64,000 nucleotides of DNA from Lactifluus volemus (taxonomy: Eukaryota; Basidiomycota; Agaricomycetes; Russulales; Russulaceae): the NCBI GenBank assembly GCA_022376515.1, contig WTXI01000070.1, positions 105,713 through 169,712 of the forward strand. The letters run 5' to 3'. Positions 1 to 12,701 of the stretch are shown here, piece by piece. The translations under genes were made by a program, and so were the position numbers. The stretch's first letter is position 1. Every line of letters starts with the position of its first letter. Under the pieces are notes generated by a model. It was not told where the DNA came from. It worked only from the letters and a program-made list of their open reading frames with translations, and made no database searches.

Positions 1-2040
1 GGGGTCGTTAACAGGTGCATGCCGCCGCAGAGCAATCAAAGATTCGATCGAGAGGGGCTCGATTGTAGCAAAAAGCTGTCCCATGATCGTCCGAAATAGA
101 GCCTGTGCTTCATCCGTCTTGAAGTATTCTTTGAGAACTTCTTCGTACAAGTTATCCAATAGACCTTCTCCATTGCGGCCTCGACAATGTCCCAACAAAC
201 GCTGTACGCACTTTTTTATGGTAAGGCCGATACTAGCAGGGCTATTTATGAAACCGGAGGCAACGGTTGCCCATTGAAATAAACCCTCTGCGGCCTTTGC
301 TAGTTCGACACCATAGACTTCGTACACGTCCGGAGGGAGCACCTTCTGAAGATACAGGCCAATATCTTGTTCTGTCTTGGAGGCCAGCTTGGTATCATCC
401 ATGTGGAGGGTATGGAAGGATGTCCCGTTGGTAAACGCACGTTCGATACCATCCTCTGGCCTTGCGGTGATGAGTATGCGAAATGATGACGGGAGGTCTA
501 CCAGGCGTTGAGAAAGAAATGTGTGTAATCCGACGTTGCCAACTGCATCTCCGCTCTCATCTAACGCGTCGATGACGACCAGGATTGGAGTAGGAAGTGA
601 TATGCTCCGGAGCGGTTCAACGAGGAGACGTTCAAAAAGTGTACGATAGTCTCGGCTTCCACGAAGAGACGAATTATCCTTAACGATCCTTCCGAGCTCT
701 CGTTTGAATGCACAGTGACGATCGGAGAGATCGCGCGCAAGTGTCGTGAAGAGCTGGTAAGCATCGGATTTGGATCCCTCCTTGCGTAGGAAGGTGAAGT
801 AAGAGCCGAGACACTTTTCGTCGTAGTGGCGTGCGACTTCATGTGCAATGGATGACTTTCCTGTGCCTGCCTGCCCGAGAAGAACAAGCCCGCATTTAGA
901 ATTCGGATTCTCGACCCAATTGAGAATGTGGTCCAAGAAGTCTTTGCGTGTGCCCGGAAGACAGCGTTTTTCATCGCCGAATCGCCAGCCTCCTTTGTGA
1001 GGCAATTCTCGGATTTTTGCGTCCAATTCTGTGTGATATTTATCAGACGGATGATTCAAAGATCTGTAATTACATGACACACCAGCGTCTAGCACAGCAA
1101 CCTTGGTAAGGACAGCAACATGGGCAAGGAAATTGTCTCGCAGTCGGAGGAGGTTGGTGCGGTAGTCCTCAATTTTTTCATCAACTCGGCCGACGATATT
1201 CTTCAAAGTCCGCTTTCCTGGGGATCACGTTATTATAATGATTAACCAATGAGTGAAATCAAGACGACGTACCCACTTCACAATCTTTCGCATACGATAT
1301 GATAAATTCGGCACATTCGGAAACACATTCCAGCATCTCATCCAGGATTATTGCCTGCGTAGACCCTGGCTCCATGTTCCTCAAAACTTCTGCCTCCTTT
1401 GCAATATCAAAGGCATCCCGTATTGCCTTGAGTAGTGATCGGACGTTGTCGTCGCGTTCAAACTGGTGTAGCAAAGTCTGGTGAGGCGAAATGAGGGTGA
1501 GCGTTCCGTACCATACCGCCCGACAAGGTAAGGAGACGCACCTCAGGGATCATCGAGAGCAGTTCCCAAGCTGGTTTTGCATGAGGGAGAATCTCAAGAG
1601 CGGAAATTATCTCAGCGAAGAATAGACAAAATCGGTGTTACACATACTTTTACAACTGGACCGACATGGTCCATCACCTGTTTGATGATGTCAACGGCAC
1701 GCTTCCACGTTTTTACGGTATCCATAGCATCCTCAGCGGAATCGAGCCTATAGGACATCTCCTTCTGACCGCTCATTACTGGTCCCACGGGAGTTCCACC
1801 GCCAATGGGAAGGTCACCTGTTCGGGATGAAGGAGATAACAGAGCGTTAACGTCCGCGGATTGCATGATTTCGCTGTTGGATTGGATGATAGGGCATGTA
1901 GCACCTCCTTCAGCAGTACGGTCATCAAGGTCGGCCGTTCTAGGGTTCTGGGTGTTAACTGCTACAGCAGCCAGGGAGGAACTCGCATCCGGTGACATGA
2001 CGATCGTTAAGGCGAGCGCGACCGGCTCCGTTGAATTCAT
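1..2040 (-). CDS. NACHT-domain STAND (NLR-like) protein, 5' part; gene continues beyond the left edge
   Basis: Start ATG is at 2040. Exons that keep the frame are 2040-1648, 1592-1542, 1477-1273, 1217-1083 and 1028-1 (open at the edge). The first four exons encode an N-terminal region of about 260 residues: a Ser/Thr/Ala-rich leader, then helical stretches including VMDHVGPVVK, ETLLHQFERDDNV and EKIEDYRTNLLRLRDNFL. The NACHT exon follows, with RCLPGTR just before Walker A GQAGTGKSS (about 850-875) and Walker B ILVVIDALDESGD (about 560-600). This layout is that of the common Agaricomycete NACHT-WD40 proteins, so a WD40 propeller is expected off the left edge, but none is visible. Gene H (48805-55448) is a paralogue with the same NACHT and the same upstream DNA but a much shorter N-terminus. 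Family role: nucleotide-dependent oligomerising sensor, probably cytosolic. Function is inferred from the family. Confidence 0.85.
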
Positions 2041-2640
2041 AGTATGTCCGTCAGCACTGCCAAAAATGATATCGATTTCTACGCATATGACGCTCAGTCA
2101 AACGCTCCAGTAAGAACTCCGAGCAAGAGACGAACCGTGTCCAGGTTCACAAGCCATCTCCTGCCTCCCAACAAGGATGTCTTTCTGGGTGGTCATTTCC
2201 GCATAAAGAGATACTATGATGCGGAAAAGTGGTCGTTCAGCGCTGCAAGTAACTTAGTTATACATAGGAAAAAGAATATGAGATTTCCCACAATATGTCC
2301 ATGCTTTCGTCCCATTCCACGCGTTGGGCTACGCTCCGTACGGATCGTGTACGCCATATTCTCTCCCCACAGGTAATAGTAGCATAGAAGCGTCTTTTTT
2401 TCCCTAGTAGGGTCTTGAGACGGGGAAGATTGTGCGCTCGAAGGACTGGCAGGCCCGGGGGAGTGAGAATTGGTACTTATCAGAGCTGGGTCGTAAGGAT
2501 ACGTACCAGTGACCTGGAACGCAAGCAAGGTTGATTGCGTTTCGGTGACCTGAGCCCTGCTCATGGCGGCATTTCCAGAGTGTTGAGGTACTTGAGGACT
2601 TGGTCTGTGGTAATAGTTAACAGCGGGAGACATCGGACAG
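2041..2640 (-). repeat. Upstream block shared with gene H (about 55449-56070)
   Basis: This stretch upstream of the NACHT gene at 1-2040 is clearly related, base for base in many runs, to 55500-56070 upstream of the paralogue H. Shared runs include caaggatgtctttctg and tccagagtgttgagg. Same position and orientation relative to the ATG suggest a retained 5'UTR and promoter from the duplication that made the two genes. A short open frame containing QKDILVG is kept in both copies, but I see no complete ATG-to-stop gene in it. Confidence 0.7.
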
Positions 2641-3344
2641 GAGTTTGGCATACGACTCGGAGTTGGAGTCCATCTGGATGTGTATGTGTTTGATGTGCGA
2701 GAGAGTGAAAGATTGAGCGCTATTGAGGCACGCCAGGCGCAATAGGAACAAACAAACAACAAGCCACCGATAAGTTTACTTTAACTTAAATCAATATTTA
2801 TTATTATTATTTTCTATCGACCAGGATAAATTTACTGAAATCCAGGATGTTGGAGGAGGACGTCTTTGACGTATTTATTGTATGGGCGCCAGACGAGTGG
2901 AGGCAGAACTTGAAGTGAGGACGGTGTGCGTAAAAGTTCCGAGCCTTACCCTCATCTATCGGGATGTAGTGGGGTCAGCACCCCGGCCATCGCTCCTACA
3001 TTGTTCGCGTCACTTATTTTTAGCCTGGTTATACGCGCAGAAGTCATATTTGAACTTGTTCGCTCTTCCATTGTGCCTGGCGTCAGTTCGGGAGCCAACA
3101 CGGATGATGCACAATAATACTAGTACAGTAGTAACTTACTGAAGGATAAAATGCATGGGGTTGTGCCATCTCCTCAGGTCCCTCAAGTCTCTTTGTATCT
3201 GGGGATGCCTTGGGGATGCCTTGTGAGGAACACGGCGACCGTTAGAGGTGTACAGTAATTGGACTTCGGGCGGACCGGAGCGGTTGATTATGAGGGGGCG
3301 ATGGCATTTCCAGTGCATTTCCGTCTCACACACATTCTACCTTC
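2641..3344. other. Intergenic, no gene seen
   Basis: Between the two divergent genes (NACHT - and DCAF7-like +). Reading frames here are short and none resembles a protein family. It must hold the promoter of the gene starting at 3345. Confidence 0.5.
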
Positions 3345-4816
3345 ATGACCCAAACCACGTTGCTTCAATATGAAGCTCCATGTGCGTATCAATATTTCCA
3401 TCATCAACTGCGCCCGTAGATTATCTTCGATCCCAAAGGGCCCGTCTACGCGATTGATTGGTGCAAATCACCAGCACCAGGGCAACAGATGCGTCCCCGT
3501 TCCGCGTTCCGTCTCGGGATCGCATCCTTCACGGAGGATTTCCGAAACCGGATCGCCGTCGTAGGTTTGCAGGACGATCGCGTACTGGTGGAAGACGATT
3601 ACGGCGACTATCCAGACTTTGCGACCCTTGTCGAGGTGAATCATGGATACCCTGCGACGGCACTGCTTTGGCAGCCCAGCACCGCTTCGAGCTTTGCGTG
3701 GGCTCAGAAGGCTCCGATGACAGAATTACTAGCGACAACGGGCGATTCGTTGCGCATCTTTGAGTATACGAGCGACGCACCGCTCACGTCCTCATCATAC
3801 GTCGGGCGACAGCCGAGTGGTGGTGGTCACCGTCTCTCTTTAAAGGCAGCTCTATCAGGAGTAAGTACCGTCACATCCTCTGTCTTCATAGTGGGGCCTC
3901 TCCCAACACGCTAAAACAATCTCCGCAGCAATCCAAGGTACAGGGCCAAAGCGGCGGGGCTCCTCTCACCAACTTTTCGTGGAACGAGAAGATACCGAGC
4001 CTCGTCGTCACTTCTTCTATCGACACCACGTGTACGGTGTGGAACTTGGACACGGCCACGGCGGTGACGCAACTGATCGCGCACGACCGTGAGGTATACG
4101 ACGTAGCGTGGTTACCCAACTCGACCGACATTTTCGTTTCCGTCGGCGCGGACGGTTCGCTGCGCGCCTTTGATCTGCGGAGCCTCGAACACAGCACGAT
4201 CTTGTACGAAACCCCTCCCCCTAAAAATCAACCGCCGAGTGGACGTCCGCCTTCGTCGCCGTTACTACGCATCGGGTTCAATCCGAGCGACGCGAACTAT
4301 ATGAGCACTTTCCATCAAGACGGCTCTGACGTTCAGATCCTGGACATGCGTAGCCCCGGCGCGCCCGTGATGGAACTGCGCGCGCACCGAGCGCCCATCA
4401 ACGCGGCTGGATGGAGCTCGACCGAGGGAGGATTAGTAGCTTCCGCAGGTGCCTTTTTTTTAAATATCTCCCCCGTTTGAGAGAGTGGTTCTTTCCTCAC
4501 ACACACACACATTCCTTTTTTTTGCGCAGGGGACGACTGCCAATTACTTCTGTGGGATATTTCACCTCATGCACCGGCACCAGCTGCATCGCCGCGCAAC
4601 GCGAGTTCACGGTTGAGCTCTCCAAGGCCGCCTGACGGAGGGAAGAAGCGGGTGTTGACGGACCCCATAATGGCTTACTCGGGACCAAGCGAGATTACGA
4701 ATTTGGCTTGGTCACCGCAGATCGCGCCAATGACGATGAACACGGGACACTCGACGCCAGCTGGAGAATGGATCGCCGTCGTGATGGGCAAATCGATCAA
4801 GGCGCTCAAGGTATAG
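3345..4816 (+). CDS. DCAF7: DCAF7/WDR68 (TTG1/AN11)-type WD40 scaffold protein
   Basis: Exons 3345-3381, 3439-3860, 3929-4448 and 4530-4816 join in frame to 421 residues. The first exon MTQTTLLQYEAP joins to WPVYAIDW, which fixes the start and the first intron, because animal DCAF7 has the matching YEAPW-VYAMNW segment. Other family hallmarks are a segment like FRLALGSFVEEYNNKVQ, SSIDTTCTVWNL, LIAHDREVYD, SVGADGSLRAFDLR.LEHST, and a final DPI.AY.GPSEITNLAW block. The family is a single seven-bladed propeller that scaffolds DYRK/HIPK-type kinases and can act as a CUL4-DDB1 substrate receptor. The loop after LEHSTILYE carries a Pro-rich insert. It is well conserved and looks like a functional single-copy gene. 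It is in the nucleus and cytoplasm in other organisms; location here is inferred. Confidence 0.93.
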
Positions 4817-5495
4817 GGCGTGCGTGGTGGTTGTTATATATGTGACGTATTAGCTTTTACTTGTTTCTGTCTTTTTTGCGTTGTTCGTCCTGGCGGGGTG
4901 TATTTGAAAATAAAAAATACTTTTTTTGCCTTTTTTTTTGTTACCCATGATTTCGGACCTGAACCTCTTATGTGGGCTATATGCACCGCGGGCTTCTTGG
5001 AATAAGTGAAATCTGTTTCAGTGCCGCTGGGAAATGGGTTGAACCACTTCTCGTGTTTCATCAGAGCTACAGTAACAGAAGCAGCTCGCGATACGCCACT
5101 AGTGTATAACCGCCGGAGATAGAACCCCACCGGAGACGCTTATAGTACCGTCATTTCTACTTTGGTCACACTCTACAGGGCACAAGACTCGTCCCCTCTA
5201 CTACGTTATCATACTAAACCTGAGGAAAAGTGGAGAGCGAAGCTGATACAGAGGGACATGAATCTTGTAACTTGTTCTTCTGGCTTATCGGTGTAGTCGG
5301 CGAGGAGATCGGTGATAAAGGAAGATTGAAACATAGGTCATTTCTTCTTCTGATAGAGCCATATGCAACTATCGCTCGGCTCTTGTATATCTGCCATGAG
5401 ACATCCATCGTCTTCTCTTGGCCGACCTCATCCCCTACTTGCTCTCCCCAGAGGCCGTCTCTTCATTGACAATAACACAGTCTAAAAGCTAAAAC
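4817..5495. other. Intergenic between DCAF7-like and nucleoside transporter genes
   Basis: No coding signal was recognised. It contains T-rich runs just after the DCAF7 stop and would hold the 3' end of that gene and the promoter of the transporter. Confidence 0.5.
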
Positions 5496-7548
5496 ATGTC
5501 CTCTGATGGAGCAGCACCTGTGGGGGATGTCCTCGAGAAGAAGCCCTCAGACTCTACAGTCTCCCTCCCAAAGGAGAACAGTGTTCCCCACGACGATTCA
5601 ATGACAAAGGTGGTCGACGTTGAACAAGGCAGGAGTGAACCTTTGTCGTTTACTTTCAATCGCCACCCTGGCCTCCTTCGTCGCCTGATCCTCGTCGCTC
5701 TTGCCGCCCTCATCTTCGCCTGGTGGGTTTCGGCCACTATCCTCCCTGCGACCCGCCATAGATGGATCGTGCAAACCTTCTTTGCTTGGTCGTTCATCGC
5801 CATCATCGCTTTTAGATTCATTCCAAACTCGGTCGTCACACGACCCGTCGAATCGTTTTGGGTCCCTTTTGTTCAAAATCCCTTTTTCAACCTCCCGAAA
5901 ATCGCTCGGTATGCCATAGGCTGGCTTGCACTTCTCGTAATCATCCTGGGCTCCGCGTTCGGGTTTAAACTAGAAAGTGTAATGTAGCCCCTCCTTTTCT
6001 CCGCGGCAACATGCCGGTTATAACGCCATTCGCTGGCTGACTGATATCTACCTTCATTAGGGCACAAATTACGGTGACCGCGCCATTTCCGTATTAGGTC
6101 TTTTTGTCTTCCAGTTCGGCTTTTGGGCAACCTCGCGACACCGATCGCACATCCAATGGCGGACCGTCATCGTTGGGTTGTTCATCCAGCAAGCGATAGC
6201 CCTCTTTGTGCTCAAGTCCGGCGCCGGCTTCCATCTGTTTCATTGGCTTGCGACTCTTGCATCCGACTTCCTCGCTCAAGGCCTCGCCGGCGCGCTTTTC
6301 TTCTTTGATCAGGATACCGTTGACAAACACTGGTTCTTCGTCAATGTGGTACGTCATGAGCACGCGCTTATATAGTAAAAGGTGGGTTCTCACGTGCGCT
6401 CTGCGGTAGCTCGCCACCATCATTTTCTTCATTGCTTTTGTCCAAATGTTGTATTATCTCGGTGTGATGCAGTGGGTCGTCAAACATTTCGCTTGGTTCT
6501 TTTTCAAGACTATGAACGTGTCCGGCGCCGAGGCAGTAGTCGCAGCTGCGTCTCCGTTCATCGGTCAGGGTGAATCGGCTTGTTTGGTAAGACCTTACGT
6601 TGACATCATGACCGAGTCGGAAATCCATCTTGTCATGACTTCCGGTAAACTTTTCCATCTTCGGTCTTTTAGCATGGTAAAAACCATTCAAAAGGATTCT
6701 CTACTATTGCCGGATCCGTCATGAGCGCATACATTAACTTGGGTGTCCCTGCTCAAAACCTTATCACCGCTTCGGTCATGAGCATACCGGCGTCAATCGC
6801 TATCAGCAAAGTCCGCCTGCCGGAATTGGACGAACCGGTGACTCGCGGTCGGGTCGTTGTGGATCGCGGCGAGGACGCCACCAAGGATGCTCCCGTAAAT
6901 GCACTGCACGCCTTTGCCAAGGGTGCTATTTTTGGTCTCGTCGTCGCCGGCCAGATCCTTTGCAACGTTCTTACCATCTTGTCACTTGTCGCGATGATCA
7001 ACGGTTTGCTCACCTGGATCGGTCGCGGTTTCGGCATTCACCATCTCACGCTGCAACTCGTCTTGCGCTACGTTTTTTACCCCATCACTTTCTTCCTCGG
7101 TAACGCACTATCACCCTTAATAGACGCAAAAATTTTTAACCACGCCACCCCCCTCCCCCCCTTTTTTTTTTTTTGGCAGGTGTGCCCCGATCGGAGATCT
7201 TGCGAGTATCCGAGCTGCTCGCGACCAAGCTCGTCGAGAACGAATTTGCGGCCTATCTCAATTTGCAGGCTTTAATGTCCTCGCAGGACGCCCTATCGAA
7301 GCGAGGATACACTATCGCGTCGTATGCGCTATGTGGTTTTGCGAACCTCGGTTCGTTGGGCATACAGATTGGAGTGCTGTCGGCTCTCGCGCCATCGCGC
7401 ACACGTCTCATTGCTCGCATCGGTGTCAGCGCGATGATATGCGGTTTCATTTCGACGTTACAGGCTGCTGGTATTGCGTGAGCATCGTTTCTCGATTCAT
7501 CTCAGTCAATTTGAAATTTTGCGTTGTTACAGTGGCATGCTCGTATGA
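5496..7548 (+). CDS. Concentrative nucleoside transporter (CNT family)
   Basis: Exons 5496-5978, 6061-6348, 6410-6644, 6695-7099, 7180-7477 and 7533-7548 join in frame to 574 residues; the last exon adds only AGMLV. A hydrophilic N-terminus of about 60 residues precedes many membrane segments, starting [21 protein letters not shown] signatures are [33 protein letters not shown], the binding-site loop [18 protein letters not shown], and [16 protein letters not shown]. In the family these residues bind nucleoside and coupling ion (Na+ or H+) for uptake across the plasma membrane. Spelling of G-Q-x-E, RPY and MTSG..TIAG is intact, so the protein should be active. The substrate range (purine or pyrimidine) cannot be read from the sequence. 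Confidence 0.93.
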
Positions 7549-9082
7549 TCGCGAGTACGGGGTACACGACTTTTTGGGTGAGACGTCCGGAATGTTCCTG
7601 TGAGAGGTAATCTCGTCCATGCCTGTCTTTATTTTGGAGGTGTCCGTACAAGCACTGTATTTTGGTAGCAACAAAATCGTACATGGTGCCAGCTGCACTG
7701 GGATACTCCGACCTTTTTTTTGTCTAATAATGTGCGCCGCAGGGCACAGAACTCGAGTGCTATTTTTATGAACTCATTGTCAAATTTTGCAACTCTAACT
7801 TGACTCTTGTTTTTTCGACTACCAAGTCTCAATCGGCAACCGAATTTATATTTTAAAGCGACCCGAGTATGGAACCAACTAATTATAGGAACAACGATTG
7901 TAAAAATATGATCCTGACATTCCAAATGAATGTAACTGCCGTCGTGACAACTCGCCGATCCGAGCTTTCCTGTCAACCTTGCGTCTTCCTTTGAGGTTGT
8001 AATGGTTGCGGATCTTGCGCGGGGAGGAAACTTCCCCTGATGTTGAACAGAAACATTTTACATCCTTCGTGTCGAGACTCAGCTGGTGCCTCGACTGCTT
8101 TGTTGGCGATCAGTGCTCATTCTCGTTCGTGTTTGAGCTGGTGCCTAGTATGCTTCTTGGCAGGGCACAGATCATTAAACAAACACCCAAAATGTTAACT
8201 GTCACGGTTGACACGTGTAATTGTCTTTTTTTTTTTCCTGTCCACTCAGTTTCATTTTCGACCAACTCGTCTTGCAAACGTGAGGCGCTGACGACGTGAA
8301 TTGCATTGAACATGGCTTATATTCCTCAGTTACTACTTGGTTGCTTGTCTGTGGCGTGGATCTATGCAAGGTAACAAGCCTCACGCTAGCGTGTGTACAC
8401 TCCGTCCTCTACCCCGAAAAGCAAAAATTGCAAAATCGTTCGCCATCGTCATTCAATCCTCGCAACGATGGATGGTCATCCCTTCTGTTTCTGTCTTTTG
8501 GTTTTCCGGAAATAAAAATACGGCGTAACTTTCGAGGATTCACCGCGGATATGGGGTGACGCTGGTAAATGAGTCATCATGTCGCTTTTCTTGTTATATG
8601 ATTGTTCCCTTTTTAGCTCACTCGGCTACAGAGAGCATATCCGAGTCTACATCTGCTCGCTACTGCATTTCTCCAACCCCTGTCAATCAATACGGCAAAT
8701 CAGGGCTAATCGGCTCCTGTATGATGCTACATCGTATCTGTAGGCCGATCATATGAAGGTTCCGAGGCTTCGAGAAGGCAACTAATAAAGATTGATGATC
8801 CATGATCCATTCGATCAAGGACATGATGAAGCATGTACTTGGGATGTGTTATAGTAGGCTTCAAGTTGGCTCCAAGAACGGACGGCTAGAATGGTGGTAC
8901 TGACGACCCCTTGAACCCTAGGAGGCGGCTACTCAAAAAGACCGTGACCGGTTCCTGGAATTTCCATTCATCTGCAAGGATATGGCTCGTGAGTGTCTAA
9001 CTTCATTCCTATTTCTATAATCCGAGTTGACTGGGACGTCTCTAAAAGTTTTCGGGTGAAATACATGATGACAACAGGCTAT
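7549..9082. other. Intergenic, no gene seen
   Basis: About 1.5 kb with only short, non-conserved reading frames. I found no tRNA, mobile element or repeat shared with the rest of the window. Confidence 0.45.
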
Positions 9083-9092
9083 GATAAAAAGG
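9083..9092 (+). promoter_or_regulatory. TATA-like element, first GH15 gene
   Basis: The sequence gataaaaagg lies 50 bases before the ATG. The identical ten bases lie 43 bases before the ATG of the second GH15 gene, so this is likely the shared core promoter element. Confidence 0.5.
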
Positions 9093-9132
9093 AAAGACTG
9101 GCCACCTCACGTACCCCGCCGTACTCGTGAGC

Positions 9133-11079
9133 ATGCGTCTCTTGACACTTCTCCCTGCAATTGGCCTGGTGGGCCAGGCTCTCTCCAGTCCCTTCTCATG
9201 CGACCGTGACCCGATGGAAACGACTCTTGCAGAGTTAGACGCGGAAGTCAGGGATTACTTCGGCAAGTTGGGACCTGTCACAAGAAAGACTCTTCTCCAT
9301 GACACCACTGGCCCAGAAGCCGGTGCAGATGTGAGCCAGGACTCCCGTTGTGTACTCTCGGAACGCTTTGTGAGACTGACCGTTATTCTTGCTGTTCAAA
9401 AAAACTCTAGGTTGGCGTGGTTGCTGCCGTCATCCCAGATCCTAACCATCCCGAGTTCTCGGTTTACTGGTTGCGCGACGCCTGCCTCGTCTACCATCCC
9501 TGGCTCAACGAGCTCACTGTATTTGCTGATGCGAGCCTGCGATCCCAAATGGACGATGTGGTCCACGCTCTTACGAGGACCCAGCAGGTAGTCAGCCTCG
9601 CTGGGAACCTATACACCGGTGGCATTGGAGAGGCTGTGTTCGATGTCAAACTCAACAAACTTCTTGATCCCAAGGCTCGCATTGGTTCCCCTGCCGCAGG
9701 TGTGTGACTTTTGTTGTTTTGAGAGTGTCCTTCCTGTTCTGAGTACAGCGACGACAGATGGCCCACCTTTCCGAGTTGATGTCCTGCTCAAGTACGCGGA
9801 ATGGTTGACCCAACCTGGACAGAAAAACGGCACATGGGTTCAGGACGTTCTGTGGCCCGTAATCAACCTTGACCTGCAGTGGATCTCTTCCCACTGGAAT
9901 GAAAGCTCGTAAGAAAATGATCAGATCGGGTCTCCCTCGTCTGAATTGATTCGGTTGGGCTTTAGGTGGGATCTTTGGTGGCCACCGGTTTGGGGCGGCT
10001 CTTATTGGACCGCGTCCTTGCAGTACCGTGCGCTTCGTGGCGGTGCTCGCTTGGGACGTAACATAGATCGTGACAATGACGTTGTCGAGTACGACGCGCA
10101 CGCGTCCATGATCCTCGATTACATGCAGGTGAGCATTGAACTTGGGACATATCGTCGGGGGCTCGCTGCTTACCAAAGCAAAAAAAACCGCATCTTTTAA
10201 GACGTTCTGGAACGAGAAGGAAGGATTCATGTCGGAGACCACCATCACGGATGTCAAGAAGGGCCGCTCCGGTTACGGTTCCGCACCACTCACTGTCTCT
10301 GTTTACAATTTCGACCCGTCGCTCGGCTGCGATGATGCAACGTTCCAGCCATGCTCTCCCCGCGCTCTTTCCAGTTTGAAAGTCGTCGGGGATCGCTTCA
10401 AGGAGTTCTTCCCGATCAGCCAAAACTTCACAAAGGAGCAGCCTCCGTACTACGGCTTCTTCACCGAAGATGAATTCATCGGAGGTCACGTAAGTCCTCA
10501 GAATTATCTGCAGCGAACAAACTCAATAAGTTACCTTCACAGCCCCAATTCTTCGCTTCCTTCAACGCGGCTGAACAATTGTACTACGCGCTCACCACGT
10601 GGGATATGATTGGCCACATCGACGTGACGCCAGTATCGCTCAAGTTTTGGCAGCAGTTCGATACCCGTGTCGAAGTCAAGCGCTACGAAAAGGGCACTCG
10701 GGGATACAAAGCCCTGATTACTTACACACGCTATTGGGCGAACAAGATAGTGATGCAGCTGGCCAAGGCGACCCCGGAAGATTACGTCCTCGTCGAATGT
10801 ATCGATAAGGTGACCGGTGGACCGTACGGCCCCCGCGGTATGATTCGTAGCCTTGCGGCAGCTCTCGGCGTCATAAATGCGTGGATTGGACTCAAGCCTC
10901 CCAACTGGGGTCACACCCTCCCAGCCCATGCGAATGGGGCCGCATATGAACAGATCCCAGTGCAGCTGCCACAGCGGGTGGCGCAGACGGACCGTTACCA
11001 TGACCGCCAGTCCCCAGATGTCGGAAACCAGGAATTCTTTGAGCCGGACTCGTTCCGCTACCGCTATTTTGGCTACTGA
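9133..11079 (+). CDS. GH15 glucoamylase-like secreted protein, copy 1
   Basis: Exons 9133-9330, 9411-9699, 9758-9908, 9966-10128, 10202-10489 and 10543-11079 give 541 residues. It starts with signal peptide MRLLTLLPAIGLVGQALS. The GH15 (alpha/alpha)6 landmarks are present: PEFSVYWLRDACLVYHPWL (the substrate-binding Arg-Asp of WTRDSAL), GSPAADGPPFRVD (cf. GRPQ.DGPALRA), YWTASLQYRALRGG, ALSSLKVV, AAEQLYYAL and WANKIVMQL. Two things are odd. The usual DLWEE segment, whose first Glu is the catalytic acid, reads DLWWPPVWGG. The region of the catalytic base reads DYVLVECIDK, keeping a Glu. No starch-binding domain follows. Ordinary glucoamylase activity is therefore doubtful; a changed substrate or non-enzymatic role is possible. 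It forms a tandem pair with 12702-14654. Confidence 0.88.
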
Positions 11080-12658
11080 GTGATTAAGGACTTGTAGCGT
11101 AGGGGATGTATTACCCTTGAAGTTGTAGCATGCTTTGTTCGTGATTAAAGCCAGGCACATAACTTTGGCTGTTCTACGTTCGTTTTTTCTCAATAAATGA
11201 ATCTATGAGTGTTTGTTTCTCTCCATTTTCGGTGCCAGTGTGCATGACCTAAAAAAAATCTATATCTATGGGTTGTAAATAGTAAGGTAACAGAAACGAC
11301 TCGCTAGTCAAGTCGTGGATGTACGATTGGACCAGCGTAGCAGTAGCACTGCTAACGAGGTTCGCTGCAAACGAAGTGACATCGTCATCAACGCATCAAT
11401 GCATCAACGTTGCATCAACTCCCAAGTTCTTCTTCAGTTCCACCGGCATAGCTGAACAGGCACTACTGTAGCATTCGATTACTTCGCATTCCGGCTCAAG
11501 TCTTGCTCAATCGCCGCAAGTCCCACAACCTGAGCATTCAATACCATCTCTCAACATAGCCTTGATGGATATCATGCGAAAGGAGCTATTCGTCACACCT
11601 GCCGATACGATCTCCGAGTTTCCAACAGGTCCTGAGGACAAAGACACCCAGTCGCAATTGAAACCTTGGCATCCACATTCAATAATTACTGTATTACAAA
11701 CAGTGCCAAGTAGCGATTATGTCTTCTCAGTTACGTGCATCGTGTTGCATTGATGTGAAATCCCTCCTGAGAGATAGATTGGCACTCGTCAACGAGAAGA
11801 ACTTGAACGCTTGAATGGCTCAAGGAATGGCTCGCCAGCATTGACAGCCCGCTGGCGTAGGTGAACGGAGCTTGAAATTTTTGAAACTCTCCATTGGTGC
11901 CTGGTTCAGCACCTGATTGTCACATTTTGAATCGAACACTGAACCATGTCATAATTATAATGCTTCCAGGGTACGTTACCGTGGCTAGTTTGGAGGGACC
12001 CAGAGACAGCTTCTTTCAATTCGGCGATCCCAAATTTTCCGTGGTATCACCGTCACACCCACTTCGAATCTGCTTTCCATTAATAGCTGGAAAGCCGTTT
12101 ATGCTCCTTCAACTTCATGAAAACCCACCACTGATCCTTCATAAACCGATTTCACTATCACCACATGGCGCATACATCATTCTATCTCGGACTAAACATG
12201 ATCGGCATGTTTAGGTCAGGTGCGACGCAATTATAGTACATGCCATGTCCAGGAACATTCAAGCAGTTCCACAATTCGGACCTGCCCAACATGATAGTTA
12301 TCTTGTGGGGAAGCGCAGTAAGTTGAAATTCCTTGCTATTTTTACCAGGAAGCTGATTCGAACAAGCTTGATTCTTGACAGCGGGAGGCACGCCTCCAAC
12401 GCCCATGTATTTCGGTGCTAATAGCACACTGACAAAACAATAATCGCGTCATTTCTACGCGGGCTTGTGAATTCCTCTCACTTCGCCCCTTGATTTGTAT
12501 GCCCAGACTTCTCGGATCAGTTAAGACTCAAGAGGGATAGAATATTCATGTCTGTGAATAAACTGGTTTCTTGAACGTTTCATCCTGCGATTGATACAGG
12601 ATATTCCGTGCAATGTTCCGACAACCTGGGTTGATCGAGATGCATACGCGAGGCTTGC
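11080..12658. other. Spacer between the two GH15 genes
   Basis: About 1.6 kb without recognisable genes. The two GH15 genes are alike in exons but I saw no extended match between this spacer and the sequence before the first gene apart from the TATA-like element. Confidence 0.45.
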
Positions 12659-12668
12659 GATAAAAAGG
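12659..12668 (+). promoter_or_regulatory. TATA-like element, second GH15 gene
   Basis: gataaaaagg, identical to the element before the first GH15 gene and 43 bases before the ATG at 12702. Confidence 0.5.
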
Positions 12669-12701
12669 GCAGGGCACCCAGGTCCCTCTGTAATCGTGAC
12701 C

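Noticed and set aside
561..974. A 137-codon minus-strand frame across the NACHT region
   Set aside because: It is a shadow of the true NACHT frame, which carries Walker A and B in another phase.
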